The notes below the pieces were generated by a model. The model worked only from the letters and a program-made list of their open reading frames with translations. It was not told the origin of the DNA and searched no databases. DNA of 64,000 nt from Lumbricus terrestris (Eukaryota > Annelida > Clitellata > Crassiclitellata > Lumbricidae): contig OX457041.1 of assembly GCA_949752735.1 (NCBI GenBank), forward strand, positions 30,073,400-30,137,399, read 5' to 3'. Each line of letters begins with the position of its first letter. Within the stretch, counting starts at the first letter, position 1. Positions 47,880-59,530 of the stretch are shown piece by piece. The position numbers and the translations under genes are program-made.

Positions 47880-49224
47880 ACAGTGAGTTTTAAGTCGTTT
47901 TTTAAGGAAGGAAGTGAATTTGAGAACCTAAGCGACAGCGAAAGTCGATTTCATTTGAAACCTTTCATGCTTGCAAAAGTTACAGCCGTTTAAACTTTCA
48001 ATTTCGTTTTTTCAATTATCCGGAGAATCATGCTCCAATACATGTGATTTCATTAAGATTTTTGGCAAATTACAACGCACAAATTGATGATGATGTCATA
48101 CGACCTCACTATGAGCTGTAAAGAAGCTGTTTATGAAGCAATCTGCTGGTATTTGGTGATATTTTATAGATTAATGTCTAAATTCGTTAATCCATTACTG
48201 AACGTCATGGGCAAAGTTTCTGTGGAAGATAAAGTGGGAACTCGGACGTTGCGTGAACAGAGACTGGGACATCGCGTTATCATAGCAAATATACCCAGTG
48301 AAAAGTGGAGCCTGAGCACATTGAAGGCTACCTTTAAACGTCTTTATGTAACAAAGATCATATGTCGGAAGAGAGGCAGGAAGTGGTTGTTTGGTTTGAC
48401 GGAAAAAAGCGCGATTTTCACGAAATTCGCTTGGCAATCAAAGGGTCAAGTGCAAAGCACATCATGGTTTCGACATCAGATATGCTGGCGTGTGTTACGG
48501 TTGCAAGAAAAGACTGCCTTTAATCCCATTCAGTTGGTTAGATGTCAAACTCATCGTTGAACTCTCTAACCCGGACTCATTGAAGACCAGGTATGCTCTA
48601 ACATCTGGTTTTATTTTCCAGCAGGACGGTGCGCCTGCTTGCTTGCACGGCAAGGTTGATTATGATGGCGCTACCTTATTGTCACAAACTGAAGTAAATG
48701 TATTGGCAAAGATGACTAACAAACTCGCCAGACCTTAGCCCTTTTGCTTATCACGTCTGGGGTGCTATGCTGGAACACTGCAAGACATTTCATCCCAAGT
48801 TGGAGAACATTTGCTAGCTGAAGGGAGTCTTGCTGCCAATGTGGGGTCAGTTGCCGCAGGGCCCGATCAACAAGGCCATACTGAGCTTCACAAAAAGAAT
48901 TCGAGCTCGTGTTAAGGCAGGGAGTGGACACTCTCATTATACCTTACAATATACTGCAAAACGGAATTCTAAGGTCGTAGTGAAAAGTGATATCATTTGA
49001 CATGGAAATCTACAAGTGACGTACATTTTCCGCGGAAATTTGAAAAACGAAATTGAAAGTTTAAACAGCTGTAACTTTTGTAAACATGAAAAGTTTCAAA
49101 TGAAACTTTCAGGGATTGTTGGAAATTCATTCCCCTACAAATTGGGAAATTTTCGCAGAAAAAGCTCAATTGGCTGCGAAGATATCGCATTTTCACCGGT
49201 GGTACATTTTTTTGAGCCACCCTG
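47880..49224 (+). mobile_element. Degenerate mariner-type element
   Basis: The right end TTTTTTTGAGCCACCCTG is followed by TA (49225). The inner inverted parts match: TTTAAACTTTCAATTTCGTT on the left (47990) and AACGAAATTGAAAGTTTAAA on the right (49046). The extreme left end has decayed, so the start is approximate. Confidence 0.6.
48084..48940 (+). pseudogene. Mariner-type transposase pseudogene
   Basis: Pieces lie in several frames. The first frame contains VEDKVGTRTLREQRLGHRV; another has GFIFQQDGAPACLHGK, which carries the second catalytic Asp; the end has SPFAYHVWGAMLEHCKTFHP and NKAILSFTKRI. The third catalytic Asp expected before YHVWG is Ala here (SPFAYH). Frameshifts and this loss make it inactive. 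Confidence 0.6.
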
Positions 49225-49592
49225 TATATATATATATATATATATATATAGGCCTATAATAACGTGCTAAATTAATTGTCACGTCTGCATAAAGGGTAAA
49301 TCGTAAACGCCAAATTTCTAAAGCGTTACTTTACGACTAAGAGTGTGTAATAACAAATTAATAGAATCATCCTATTAACGAGCCGTGTATCATATCGGAT
49401 GAGTTGTGATCGATGTCCAGTGGAGGAGATAGGATCCTCGATGACATAGAGACTGGAAAGAGGAGGAGGATGAGGATGATGAGGAGGAGGAGGCAGAGGT
49501 ATACTATAGGTAGATCTCAATGAGGACGACAGAGAATCTAATCTAAGTTTCGCATCTATGTGTGTGTGTATGTGTGTGTGTGTCTGTGTCAG

Positions 49593-50130
49593 TGGCAAAG
49601 GTTGAGTGGAGGGTTGTCAACTGCATCGTCTGATCGTCAGAGGATTGTTGAACAGACCCTCAGCGGATCAACTGGAGTTCAGACATCTTACGAAAACGCA
49701 TCAGCTGCATCAGCTGCTTCTCTGCATTCGCCATCTTACGATCATTCCAGGAGAAGATCATCATCATCTGCTGCTGCTGCTGCTGCTGCGGTTCATGGTA
49801 GAGATCATCGTCCTATCATCATCAGATGTCCATTGGTTATCATGAAAGTCTGCTCCGTTTGCTATCATTCCGGAAGGAAACAATCTAAGAAGCGTGCGAC
49901 TGGAAATCGTTGTGTCAATGGTCACGTCTGGGATGCAATCAAGGTCGTATACGTCGTCGTTTCATCCAAGAAGGTCGTCAGAGGACTTCCAGCACGCCAG
50001 AGGGGCAGACGGTCTCGCAAGTTTCGGATGTGCCCACGCGCGAAAGCGGATTGCAGATATTCGAGCAAATGTCATTTTGCTCATAACGAAGAAGAGATGA
50101 AACTGTGGAACTGGATGGAAGAAAACGAAG
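49593..50130 (+). CDS. Gene B exon 2: zinc-finger module 3
   Basis: 538 bp from acceptor TGTCTGTGTCAG (phase 0) to donor GAAG|GTATAG (phase 1). It begins WQRLSGGLSTASSDRQRIV, passes a Ser-rich and poly-Ala stretch encoded by (GCT)n, and then has a CxxC segment (KVCSVCYHSG). A CCCH finger follows (FRMCPRAKADCRYSSKCHFAHNEEE, written FRMCPRAKADC plus SSKCHFAHNEEE; C-x6-C-x5-C-x3-H), ending in LWNWMEENE. Same module layout as the two in exon 1. The upstream TG-repeat reads in frame but is intron. Confidence 0.75.
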
Positions 50131-50439
50131 GTATAGCCTAGGCTACTTATTGTGCTTCATATTCATTCAATGATATATAAGATATATACTGTGTCAACGA
50201 AAGAAGTCAACGAAGGTATACTTATTGTGCTCCATATTCATTCAATGATATATAAAATATATACTGTGTCAACAATTCGGTTACTGAACTTTCACTGGGT
50301 TACTGTTGACGGTCATGTTGCTGCCAGATCTTCCATTAGATCTACTGCAGTGGCTTAAGTTAAGATACAGTAGCTTAGATTACGGTTGTAGCTTATGCTA
50401 GCACACATGGCATCATAGCTTGAAATGTGTAGGCCTAAA

Positions 50440-50757
50440 GCCCAACTTCAAGAAAAACTCTCAGTAGCACTCCAGATCCGATAAGACGATCCTCGATCAA
50501 ACAGAATATAAAATTTAAATGTAATCGGATTTTTATATAGCGGCTGTCTTATGGCCTCGACCCTGAGGGTGAGATCCTTCACCACCGCTCGCCCATTTGA
50601 ATGGACGCCACGCCATTTAGGTCCCCGTGGACGGACCGTGTTAGCCCGAGATTTTGAATCTCTGAAATGGCCACCTTCGGGAATCGAACTGCGGCCCACA
50701 CGCTCTCCTCCACAGACGCGCGGCCGCCAGCTCTCTTACCGATGTAGCTAACGTGGG
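50440..50757 (-). mobile_element. tRNA-derived SINE (minus)
   Basis: On the minus strand the head is GCCCACGTTAGCTACATCGG with B-box GCAGTTCGATTCCC (about 50696), and the tail near 50440-50480 has GAGTTTTTCTTGAAG. In intron 2 of gene B. Confidence 0.65.
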
Positions 50758-50784
50758 CTAGCTAGAATAGAAGTGAAAAGCTTG

Positions 50785-51079
50785 CAGTGGCGGCGCCAGG
50801 ATTTCAGTTTGGGGGGAGCTGAAATATAAAAAAATTCCATTTCGCCCGTAAACATTTCTGATGACCTTTTGTTTAGTCATTTGGTCGAAATCTTGGAAAC
50901 TGGTCCTTTTCCGTGACCGCCAAGCTGTCTGCCAAACCTCGTGCGTACCTTTACGGTTATTTTGGGGGGGGGGGGCTAAAGGGGGCTAATCGTCAACACG
51001 TGTTATTTTTACATGGGGGAAAATGAATGGCCTTTTTTAGGGGGGCTTAGCCCCCTAACCCCCCCTAGCGCCGCCACTG
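50785..51079. mobile_element. hAT-type MITE, 295 bp
   Basis: The ends are CAGTGGCGGCGCC and AGCGCCGCCACTG, flanked by AAAGCTTG on both sides (50777-50784, 51080-51087). In intron 2 of gene B. Confidence 0.9.
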
Positions 51080-51279
51080 AAAGCTTGAGGAGCAGAGAAG
51101 GATCAGGTCTACGATAACCAGCACTACTGTTGGAGATCAGGCTAAAACAGATCTGCGATATTTTGGGTTGCTGTGGGAGTTAATTTAGACCAACTGTGAA
51201 CTAAAGCAAACATTTCTATATGCGACGTCATAATCACAGTTTGTCCATCTTCACATGACATCAATCATAAATTCATAAT

Positions 51280-51376
51280 TATGACACCGATCACATGACA
51301 TCAATCACATGACATCAATCACATGACATCAATCACATGACATCAATCACATGACATCAATCACATGACACCAATC
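51280..51376. repeat. 14-bp tandem repeat CACATGACATCAAT
   Basis: Six adjacent units in the core of the array. It is head-to-tail without spacers. Confidence 0.9.
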
Positions 51377-51816
51377 AATGTTTACTTTTGAACAACATCG
51401 CAATCCAAAATCACACTCAATCAGACCAATATAGGTGGCCTGCAATTGATGGGAAAAATCCTGATCCGTAAAACCTTCGAGGAAGCAGGAAGACGGCCAA
51501 GCCATTTGGGATTAGATTTAGTCATAAACTCATAACCTAACGACGTCACGTGACTAGCGTGGCGGACAGAAACAAGAACTGAATTCCAGCACCGCCTTTC
51601 TTTCGGCCAGCGACTGAGAAAGATAAAAGCAAGATTGCTCTGTTAAGATCAGAATAGAATCATAGCGTCCAATGATGATCGAGCGTTCTGTGCTTGTTAA
51701 CTTGAGAAGTGATGAAGGACGAAAGGCGAGATAAACGACCAATGTGTATTTAAACTTTCAAGATACAAAACATCCTGCAGTGCAAATTACTTTTTGAACC
51801 TTTGCCTCAATTGCAG

Positions 51817-52135
51817 TTCAATCGTTGGACGAAATAATAGAAATGCAAGAAGAGAGGAACTTTGCACTACAGTCAGCACCGACGTCTACATCAATCTGGT
51901 CGACTGCTGCACGTCCGACGCCGACGCCCGCTTCATCTGCTTGGCCCACACCCTATCAGACGGTCCAGTACTTCTGCGAATACTGTAGCAAGTACTTTGA
52001 CAGTCAAGCTCACTTGGAGCGCCACTGCGTCACATTCGAGCACCAGGGTAACGTCAGTTCCGACAAAGATCACCAATGGAACCATCGCCAGCCTCCGTGG
52101 AATGTGCGGAACGGACGATATCGCCTCTGCTCTGC
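51817..52135 (+). CDS. Gene B exon 3: U1/matrin-type C2H2 finger
   Basis: 319 bp, acceptor TTGCCTCAATTGCAG (phase 1), donor TCTGC|GTATGA (phase 2). The start SLDEIIEMQEERNFALQSA is helical and acidic and is followed by a Pro/Thr linker. A finger YFCEYCSKYFDSQAHLERHC and VTFEH then has the spacing C-x2-C-x12-H-x5-H of U1-like zinc fingers. The exon ends in NGRYRLCSA, the first cysteine of the fourth CCCH finger, which is completed by exon 4. HELZ2-type proteins also mix these finger types. Confidence 0.75.
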
Positions 52136-52436
52136 GTATGACTTCAATTCTGTCTCAATAACTAACCATATAGCATTTACCTTTTTTATTTGCATAATAA
52201 CAATAACGACAATTTATATAGCGTCGTAACGCGGTCATACCGCGACAAGATCACAAGATCACCAATGAGTTGATGATTGATAATTGATGCATCGAATTCT
52301 GATCCACATAGTTTGTGAGGAATTGGATTTAGCCTAAAATCAGTCTATACATATTCCCTACTCCTTGCTTTTCATGCGTACGGTACCAGCAAAGATTGCG
52401 CTGAATTGAGAAAGATGTGATATATTGAAACTGTAG

Positions 52437-52638
52437 ACATCTCGAAGGCAGCTGTCGCTTTACGAAAGTGGATGAGAAGTTCAACTACTGTACGTTTGCG
52501 CACAGTCAGGATCAGTTGGACGAGTGGAAGGAGCGATACAAGTGGCGAGAGATGAAAATCAAGGTTGCCCAGATGGACAATCTCTATTCCTACATCAGTC
52601 GTTTAAAGGAGGAATACAATATCGGCGGATGCACCGTG
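52437..52638 (+). CDS. Gene B exon 4: fourth CCCH finger, coiled segment
   Basis: With acceptor GAAACTGTAG the joined sequence is CSAHLEGSCRFTKVDEKF then NYCTFAHSQDQLDEW. The C-x7-C spacing matches CRSVIAGVEC of exon 1, whereas the gap to the third Cys (11) is unusually long. A second in-phase acceptor 15 bp later (GAAGGCAG, start 52452) would give C-x2-C, so I prefer the first. A helical stretch follows (WREMKIKVAQMDNLYSYISR). The donor GTG|GTAGGG is phase 0, compatible with exon 5. Confidence 0.65.
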
Positions 52639-53181
52639 GTAGGGCTACCATTGGCTACTTACTTACTTACCAGCTGTTCTTCCCTTTAAACTTTTCCTTC
52701 TAACCCTTTTACGCTTTTACTCGACCACCGAAGTACGTGGCTGTCATGTACTCGAATATAATTATTTTGATTTTTAAAAATCCACTGGAACACTGCACCC
52801 CAGCTCTCCGTTTAGAAAAGAAATAAATTCCGGGGATGTAAACCCTGATTTATTTCAACGGTGTCACGATGTTTATGTTATATCTATGTCATCTTTTTGT
52901 CATGTTTATGTCATGTTTATGGCATGTTTCTGCATGTTATTTTCTGCCTTTTGCCGGGGTCGATGATTGCACAGTGCGACTTGTAGGATGAGATGCTTAT
53001 AGTTGTTCAGCTAACAGTTAGCACGTTCATTTTGTAAGTAGGCTGACATATATCGCACGGCTCTATATACATGGGGAGGAGGTCAGCTAAATATAATATC
53101 CCTGAACTACTGTCAAACGGGCATATAGCATTCATTTCAATCATTATAGTTCGATAAAAAAATTATATATATATGTATATA
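52639..53181. other. Intron 4 of gene B; no repeat recognised
   Basis: Contains a short ATGTTTATGTCATGTTTATG-like direct repeat around 52868-52930. Nothing else stands out. Confidence 0.4.
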
Positions 53182-53807
53182 CACGGTGAACGGAAAAAAC
53201 CGAACCTCTACAATAAATTTAGAAATTAACACCAAACATGTAAAAATATTATTGAGAATAAAATTATTTTATTCCCAACTATAGACTTAACTAGTTTTTA
53301 TTATTATACGCTAATCCAGTTGAAATTTGAAGTCATTTAAAATGTTTCAAGGAGCGTACAGCGACTGAACTAACGGAGGTCAGCTAGCAGGCACGGCTTG
53401 AGCGATCAAGGCAGTTGTTGATGCGCTATCCTGCAAACTTGATACATTTCAAATAACCTAGACCTTAATTCCGTTGACTATAAAATCTGGTCTGTGATGA
53501 TGCAGGAAAAGTTTAAAAGAAAAGGAACGCTGTGTGGAAGAACTGCGTCAGCGTATAATACAGGCACAGGACGAATTTGATCAAGCTGTAATCGATTCAG
53601 CAATTAGTCAATGGCGAGCGCGTCTTTGTGCGTGTGTTGATGTCGAAGGAAGAAATTTTTAACACACATTATATAGCTAACAAATGATAGTTATCTGATT
53701 ATTGTCCTTTAGTCTAGAAGTTCCGCCATATTTGATTAAAATGTACAAACCATTACAAAAATAATCGTAGCAATAGGAAAGGTTCGGTTTTTTTTTCGTT
53801 CACCGTG
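53182..53807. mobile_element. Mariner element, internally deleted
   Basis: Terminal inverted repeats CACGGTGAACGGAAAAAACC and GGTTCGGTTTTTTTTTCG...CACCGTG, flanked by TA (53180-53181, 53808-53809). Inside are fused pieces of transposase: LERSRQLLMRYPAN, then directly LNSVDYKIWSVMM and EELRQRIIQAQDEFD. The catalytic middle has been deleted. Related to the neighbour at 53810 but with different inverted repeats. Confidence 0.8.
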
Positions 53808-53809
53808 TA

Positions 53810-54984
53810 CACTGTGTCCCAATAAATCGAGACCCCTTTTTATAATGTGAATAAAACAGGCAAATCGTAATCGATTTTCAAAATTTTTAAACTGTTTTTA
53901 TCCTGAGATAATTATCTTACACTGATTCAAATATTACGTTTCTGGAATGAATATTGACGTCACAATTACGTCATTAACAGAAGCCAACAAGCACGCACGG
54001 GTTGAGCGGTCAAAGCAACTGTTAGATCGGTATCCTGCTCACATGGTAAATTTTATATGGTTCACGGACGAAAAGTTGTTTACCATCGCTACACCAAAGA
54101 ACAGTCAAAATGACCGTGTGCATGCGGCCGCCGGAACACTTAAGAAAAACATCTCAGCTGTTCGTTTGCTTCGCACTCGCTCGACATTTAGCCGGTCAGT
54201 CATGGTTTCGGTTGGTGTCTCGGCTCTTGGTAAAACACAAATCCACTTCATAGAACCTGGAGTAAAAATAAATGGAGCTTACTACCGGGATTGCTTGATG
54301 TCGGAAAAGTTGTTGCCATATATCCGGGAATGTTCGGAATATTACACGTTTCAGCAAGATGGCGCTCCGGCCCACCGAGCGCGTGAAACTGTTGAAATGC
54401 TGACAAGGGAGACCCCGGATTTCATACCCCCTAATCTTTGGCCACCAAACAGCCCGGACTTAAACTCGGTCGATTACAAGATTTGGGGAGTAATGCAAGA
54501 GAAAGTTTATAAGACAAATATCAGAGACATTGAAGAACTTCGTGAACGAATCATTAATGCGTGCATGGGAAGAATTTGATCAATTGGTTATTGATGCTGC
54601 AATTGGCAAATGGAAATGGCGAACGCGCCTTGAAGCTTATGTTGAAGCCGAAGGCGGACACTTTGAACATACCTTGTAGTATAATGTTAGTCAAATTTTA
54701 AATAAAATTTAACTGAAATTTAGAATTGTGAAATAATATTTAAGGTATATAACGTAGATTTTTTTAAAGAAAAAGTTGTGTTCTGTAGGCCTACTTAACA
54801 TTTGAATTATCTGATGCAAATGACGTAATTGTGACGTCAATATTCATGTCAGAAACTTAATATTTGAATCAGTGTAAGATAATTATCTCAGGATAAAAAC
54901 AGTTTTGAAATTTTGAAAATCGATTAAGATTTGCCTGTTTTATTCACATTATAAAAAGGGGTCTCGATTTATTGGGACACAGTG
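53810..54984 (+). mobile_element. Mariner (maT-like) element with 164-bp inverted repeats
   Basis: Ends CACTGTGTCCCAATAAATCG and CGATTTATTGGGACACAGTG, with TA at 53808-53809 and 54985-54986. The inverted repeats run 53810-53973 and 54821-54984 with few mismatches. The transposase frame starts inside the left repeat. Confidence 0.9.
53947..54679 (+). pseudogene. Mariner transposase lacking its DNA-binding domain
   Basis: The 210-residue frame begins in the inverted repeat (MNIDVTITS) and passes straight into LTEANKHARVERSKQLLDRY, the start of the catalytic domain. The two helix-turn-helix domains (about 110-120 residues in the family) are therefore missing. The catalytic motifs are present: FTDEKLF, FQQDGAPAH and PNSPDLNSVDYKIWG. 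The spacing from the second Asp to the Asp of VDY is 37 residues (DD37D), as in the maT group. Near 54575 a frameshift separates the C-terminal part (EEFDQLVIDAA, ending GGHFEHTL). Such a product could cut DNA only if another protein supplied binding. Confidence 0.85.
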
Positions 54985-55546
54985 TATATATGGCAATTCA
55001 ATTGAGCTGGTTTACATTTTATTTTAATTGCCTTGCATCACGCATAAATTCAAATTTATGAATTGTTTTCTTTTTAAGATGTATGTATACCGCTACCATA
55101 ACCTGCATCTTTAGGCCTATTAGGCATTTTCTTTAAAATTAAAAATAACTTTGCAGATGGGCGAATGTTAAGTTCGATCGTGTGGTGGTAAATGATAGGC
55201 CTATACTGAAAATATTCTTACATGTAAAAGATGCTCATATTAATTTTGGGAAGCTACTGGTTGAGCAGTTGTTGTTTTTAAGTTGTCTGAAACAGTGGAT
55301 GAAGTCAGCGTCGAATGTTCTGATCCGCTATCCATCGTTGATGAAAGCAAAGATAAAGTGAAGATGTGGACATTCAAACTCCAATCGGTTAGCATCATTT
55401 CATTCTTAGCAATAAAAGCATACGCAAAAACAATATATAGACCTAGGGCTGCCAACTCTTGATTTTGACATTCCGGGACGCCCGCAGGGACTAGATATAA
55501 CATATAATTATATCAATTTACACTGTCCACATCTAGGTACAAAACC

Positions 55547-55592
55547 AGGGCCAGATTAAGGCATGTTCAACATGTTCGGCCGAACACCAACG
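55547..55592 (+). repeat. Fragment of MITE-A left end
   Basis: CAGGGCCAGATTAAGGCATG followed by TTCAACATGTTCGGCCGAACA, then the similarity stops. Confidence 0.7.
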
Positions 55593-55867
55593 GAACCATT
55601 CAGACACGCTTTCATTATATCCTATGCGGACGTATTAATTAGTCATGACTTTTGGCCAAAGAATCCTAAACTGTTTGGATAGTGTTTGGTACTAAGAACA
55701 GGCCCAGATTAACCCCTCGGGGGCCCACCGCCATATTTTCAGGGGGCCCCTAATTTACCATTTCCTTCGGTCACCATACTCCACAGGCCTACGTGTCCAT
55801 ATAATTCAAACTTAATTAACGTCAATTCAATAGATTATATTTATTGCTCAGTTTAGTGGTTTAAATC

Positions 55868-57231
55868 CAGGCCCGGCCCTACGATTTGCGAGGCCCAAGG
55901 CAGCAAGCGATGAGCGGACCCTTAAGCAAAATTTGCGGAATTGACTTTCTTTCTATCAATAGCCTACCGTACTGATTAATATCATATTATGTAGGCCTAT
56001 AAAAATAACGCAAATCGAAATAAAATTGACTAATGGACATAAAATGCAAATCAAACTCCTAACACTAGCAGTTACTCTAGTATATATGAAGGCAATAAGT
56101 AGGCTATGTTTTTTTCCTCATTTGAATAGGCCTATTTGACATCTGAAAGGGGATGCCAATAATTAAAATATTTAAACGACCTTCTAATTGAAAGCTTGTT
56201 GGTCACTATAGGCAATGTCTTGGGGATTATCTCATAAATTTTATATTCACAAGCAACTCTTACGAATTTTGATGGATGAAAAATTTGCAATAGGCCTAGG
56301 TTCTGATCGATAGCAATATCATTCTACGTTGACAAATTAGCAAGGCTCAAATCAGTTAGCCGTTCTTGAAACATCGTTAATCGCATGCAGGTTTAGATAA
56401 ATTTTAGTCATTTATTTTCTTTTTGATTCCCACTTTCAAATTTTTTTACCACAATAGTGAAAAGAATTTAGCGGCACATCCTTTCAATTAAAATAATTAC
56501 TTAGTAGAACGTACAGTCCAGATAAAGGGAGAAATTGGAAAAGTCAAATTTGGTCCTTTCAATTGTATTGTATTGTAGGCTATTATATCTATAAATTTTT
56601 AATGCACCTCTCACAGTGCACGTGCACCAACTCATGGCGCTCCCATACTGCAAAAAGACGCATTTTAAGGTATACCATGCAGTTATAACAGCGAATAACG
56701 ACGTGTCAATTGAGAGAGCTTTGCTCTGGTCGCAAAGTGCAGGACCAATGAAGGCCAATGAGTTTCTCTCAAGCATCAATCTTATACGCTCAACAATTAG
56801 ACACCATTAATAAAAGAGTGTCAGACACTAATAATAGTGGGTTCTTTCAAATTAAACATAATTATTTTTAGACCTAAGGAGACCTTTAAAATTTCTCAGT
56901 TTGAAGTCAAGCTATCAGAACAGATTTATGCTAGATCGCTTATCACGTCAAATCACGAATTTTTATTTAAAATATTGAAAAGACAGTCTAGAGAATATAT
57001 GAAACATATAATCTAGCTGCCAAAAATATATACTGCAAATTTTTTTACATTCATACAGTAGCGACTCCCTTTATCTGATTGACTAGCTTATTATTGCTAA
57101 GCAAGTAAGCGACTAACGCATCGTAAATCTTATCAACATTGTCACAGTAAAAAAAAATCGGCAGCGCGGGGCCTCTGAAGCGCGGAGCCCAAGGCGGCTG
57201 CCTCGTTCGCCTTGCCCAAAGGTCGGGCCTG
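55868..57231. mobile_element. hAT-type element, 1.36 kb, nested
   Basis: The ends are CAGGCCCGGCCCTACG and AAAGGTCGGGCCTG, flanked by TTTAAATC (55860-55867, 57232-57239). GAGGCCCAAGGCAGC on the left mirrors GGCTGCCTCG on the right. A short frame at 56616-56810 (NNDVSIERALLWSQSA) may be a last trace of the hAT C-terminal (ERAFS-like) region. Confidence 0.8.
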
Positions 57232-57496
57232 TTTAAATCCTCTGATTATACCAATTATGGATCGCATTTTTCTGCTCTTGGCAGTGACAAACTGATCAAG
57301 AATGTCATTAAAGGAAACTGTATCTAAGAGATTACTCTCAACGCTAAGAAGCCTGTCGTAATAATAACATTGCATCTATATTCAGTAGACTATATTGCAG
57401 TGTGAGAATAGTCGTCGAAAAAAGACGGCGGGCTAGACTTTGATGATTGATCCATGTAAAGTTGACTATTTTGTCTGCATTTTGGGAGATCAACAA

Positions 57497-57516
57497 CAGC
57501 AGCAACAACTGCAACA

Positions 57517-57548
<32 letters not shown>

Positions 57549-57560
57549 AATAATAATAAT
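57497..57560. repeat. (CAG/CAA)n then (TAA)n microsatellite
   Basis: CAGCAGCAGCAGCAG core followed by AATAATAATAAT. Confidence 0.9.
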
Positions 57561-57682
57561 AAATTAGTTTTTGAGAAACTACTATAAAACGCAGAAATGC
57601 TGCATGAGACATGAAATATTTTAAATAGGCCTACAAGTTGTGCAGATTAACCTGGATGTGAACCAGAGGTAATGCTCAGGAT

Positions 57683-57841
57683 CATGGGCGGAGTTTATCA
57701 GGGGCTAGGGGACTAAGCCATCCAAGAAGGCCCAAATTCATTTTTTAACCGTGTAAATGGTATCTTTTCCCGGGCTTAGTCCCCCCCCCATTGCAAGAAG
57801 GCTTTAACCCCTCCAAGAACCGAAACCAAACTCTGCCCATG
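57683..57841. mobile_element. hAT-type MITE, 159 bp
   Basis: The ends are CATGGGCGGAGTTT and AAACTCTGCCCATG, flanked by CTCAGGAT (57675-57682, 57842-57849). Nested in the 55.7-59.4-kb element. Confidence 0.9.
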
Positions 57842-57849
57842 CTCAGGAT

Positions 57850-59391
57850 AGACAACAAATAATGGACGTAAGATTGTTGAGACAAACAAATAGCAGGGAA
57901 GTCATAATATTAATGATCTGCAGCGCATGCCTTCATATAGGCCTACGTACATGATCTGATTGACCCAGGAGTGCGCGCCAACTTTTTGCACCAGCTACAG
58001 GTGTTTCTTACGGCTTGCTCATCGTCATCACAAACGCCGACATGTCCGGTATCGGAATTTTTTACGCATTCATGTTGAGAAACCAAAATGAAGAAGGTTA
58101 ATCTTTTAACCATCTCGACAACTTATATTTATTATAGGCCTACCCTTAGTATAGCGATAATAGCAGACGCCTAGCATATCCAGTGTCGCGTTTATTAAAT
58201 TCCCTGCAGACTTGTACACTAGCTCGGGCCGTGGACACCAACAGCACCGTAGGCCTAATAGAAGCCACACGCTCGGATCTCAATGTAAAGTGATCTAGAC
58301 TTCCACTCTGACACACTATGCGGCATTATAATTATTATATTTCACAGTTGTCGTAGGCTATAGGTTGATATTATGATATACTGCACATCACATTCATGAT
58401 TCCTCCTCAGACCAGTGACCACCACCACTACGGGTCTACGGATTTGGCAAAATATATATCTGTCATTGACCAATTTATACGTAGTTGTGATTTTCAGTGG
58501 AATGCAAGCCCGTATACATAGAGCATGGTCTCGGGCATCCACGATTCGCCCAATTTATCATCCTACAAGTCAGAGCCAGCTTTGGTCGGCTTTAGATTGA
58601 GAAATATAAATTCCATTAGCGCCATTTCGATAGTATTAGCGGCTCTTTTCCGAAGGTAGGGTGACCACGCGGCCCACGACTCTGCGTTGGCTGCACAACT
58701 TTCAGCGATAATTCCCTCTCCCCACTTCAGGATCGACCCTCCCTGATGCCAAATGAGTCACCGTGGCATGCAGCGAGTGCGTGCAGCATCCATAAGCCTA
58801 AAGTGGAGTTCTAGTTATACGAAAAGTTGGTGGGAAGTTCAAAGGCACTGACAAGCGATAATTTACAGTTCACTCTCCCCTCTCTGCATCCACCCTCAAT
58901 TGAGATGGCCGTGATCCACGCATCCATGTAGTCGAATAGCATTCCTCTACGACATAATCATTATAGATTGCCTTTGTAAGACTGTGCCAAAGATAACATG
59001 ATACACCTTGCGCATGAATGTGCAGACCAATTACAGAGTTTAATGTTTAAATATAGCTCAACCGAATCTCTATATCTATATCTTTGTCTGACTCTTCTTA
59101 GAAGGCCGATCTCTCCCTCTCTGTCCGCCTGTCCTGTAACTTTGACCAATCCCTTTTAAAAATAGGCCAAATGGAATACCGACAAAGTCATAAATCAGAG
59201 CTGGCACAAACATAGAGGACAACATAAATAAAATTGTTGTTCACCCAAAGAAGAAAAAAATGACCAATGACCGCAAATTTACACACTGTCCTTGAACTAT
59301 TTTGGGAAAATGCCAAAAAAATTGCCGGCGCGGGGGGCCCTCTGACGGCGGGGAGCCCGCCGCCATGGCAGACACTGGTTAATCCGGCCCT
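57850..59391. other. Right interior of the 3.7-kb hAT element; no gene recognised
   Basis: Only short frames without domains. Probably decayed transposon sequence plus unknown inserts. Confidence 0.35.
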
Positions 59392-59530
59392 GACTAAGAA
59401 CCTAATCTTGCTAGAGTTGCTCGTATGAACAGAAAGTGAGTGGCATTTCGTTGGTTGCTGTCACTGAGCGCATATTTCACTAATCTACTTGTGTATATAA
59501 GACTGTGTCAATTGAACATGATCGTTTCAG

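Larger units (their letters stand above)
55699..59392. mobile_element. 3.7-kb hAT-type element with nested insertions
   Basis: The left end CAGGCCCAGATTAAC and right end GGTTAATCCGGCCCTG are flanked by ACTAAGAA on both sides (55691-55698, 59393-59400). GGGGGCCCACCGCCAT near the left mirrors the GGGAGCCCGCCGCCATGG area on the right. At least two other hAT-type elements sit inside. No transposase frame is intact. It lies in intron 4 of gene B. Confidence 0.75.

Noticed and set aside
49560..49592. MCVYVCVCLCQ as start of a separate zinc-finger protein
   Set aside because: It is a TG microsatellite before a good acceptor, and phase 0 fits exon 1 at 39822.
51280..51376. CRISPR-like array of CACATGACATCAAT
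   Set aside because: Units are directly adjacent without variable spacers, and this is animal DNA.
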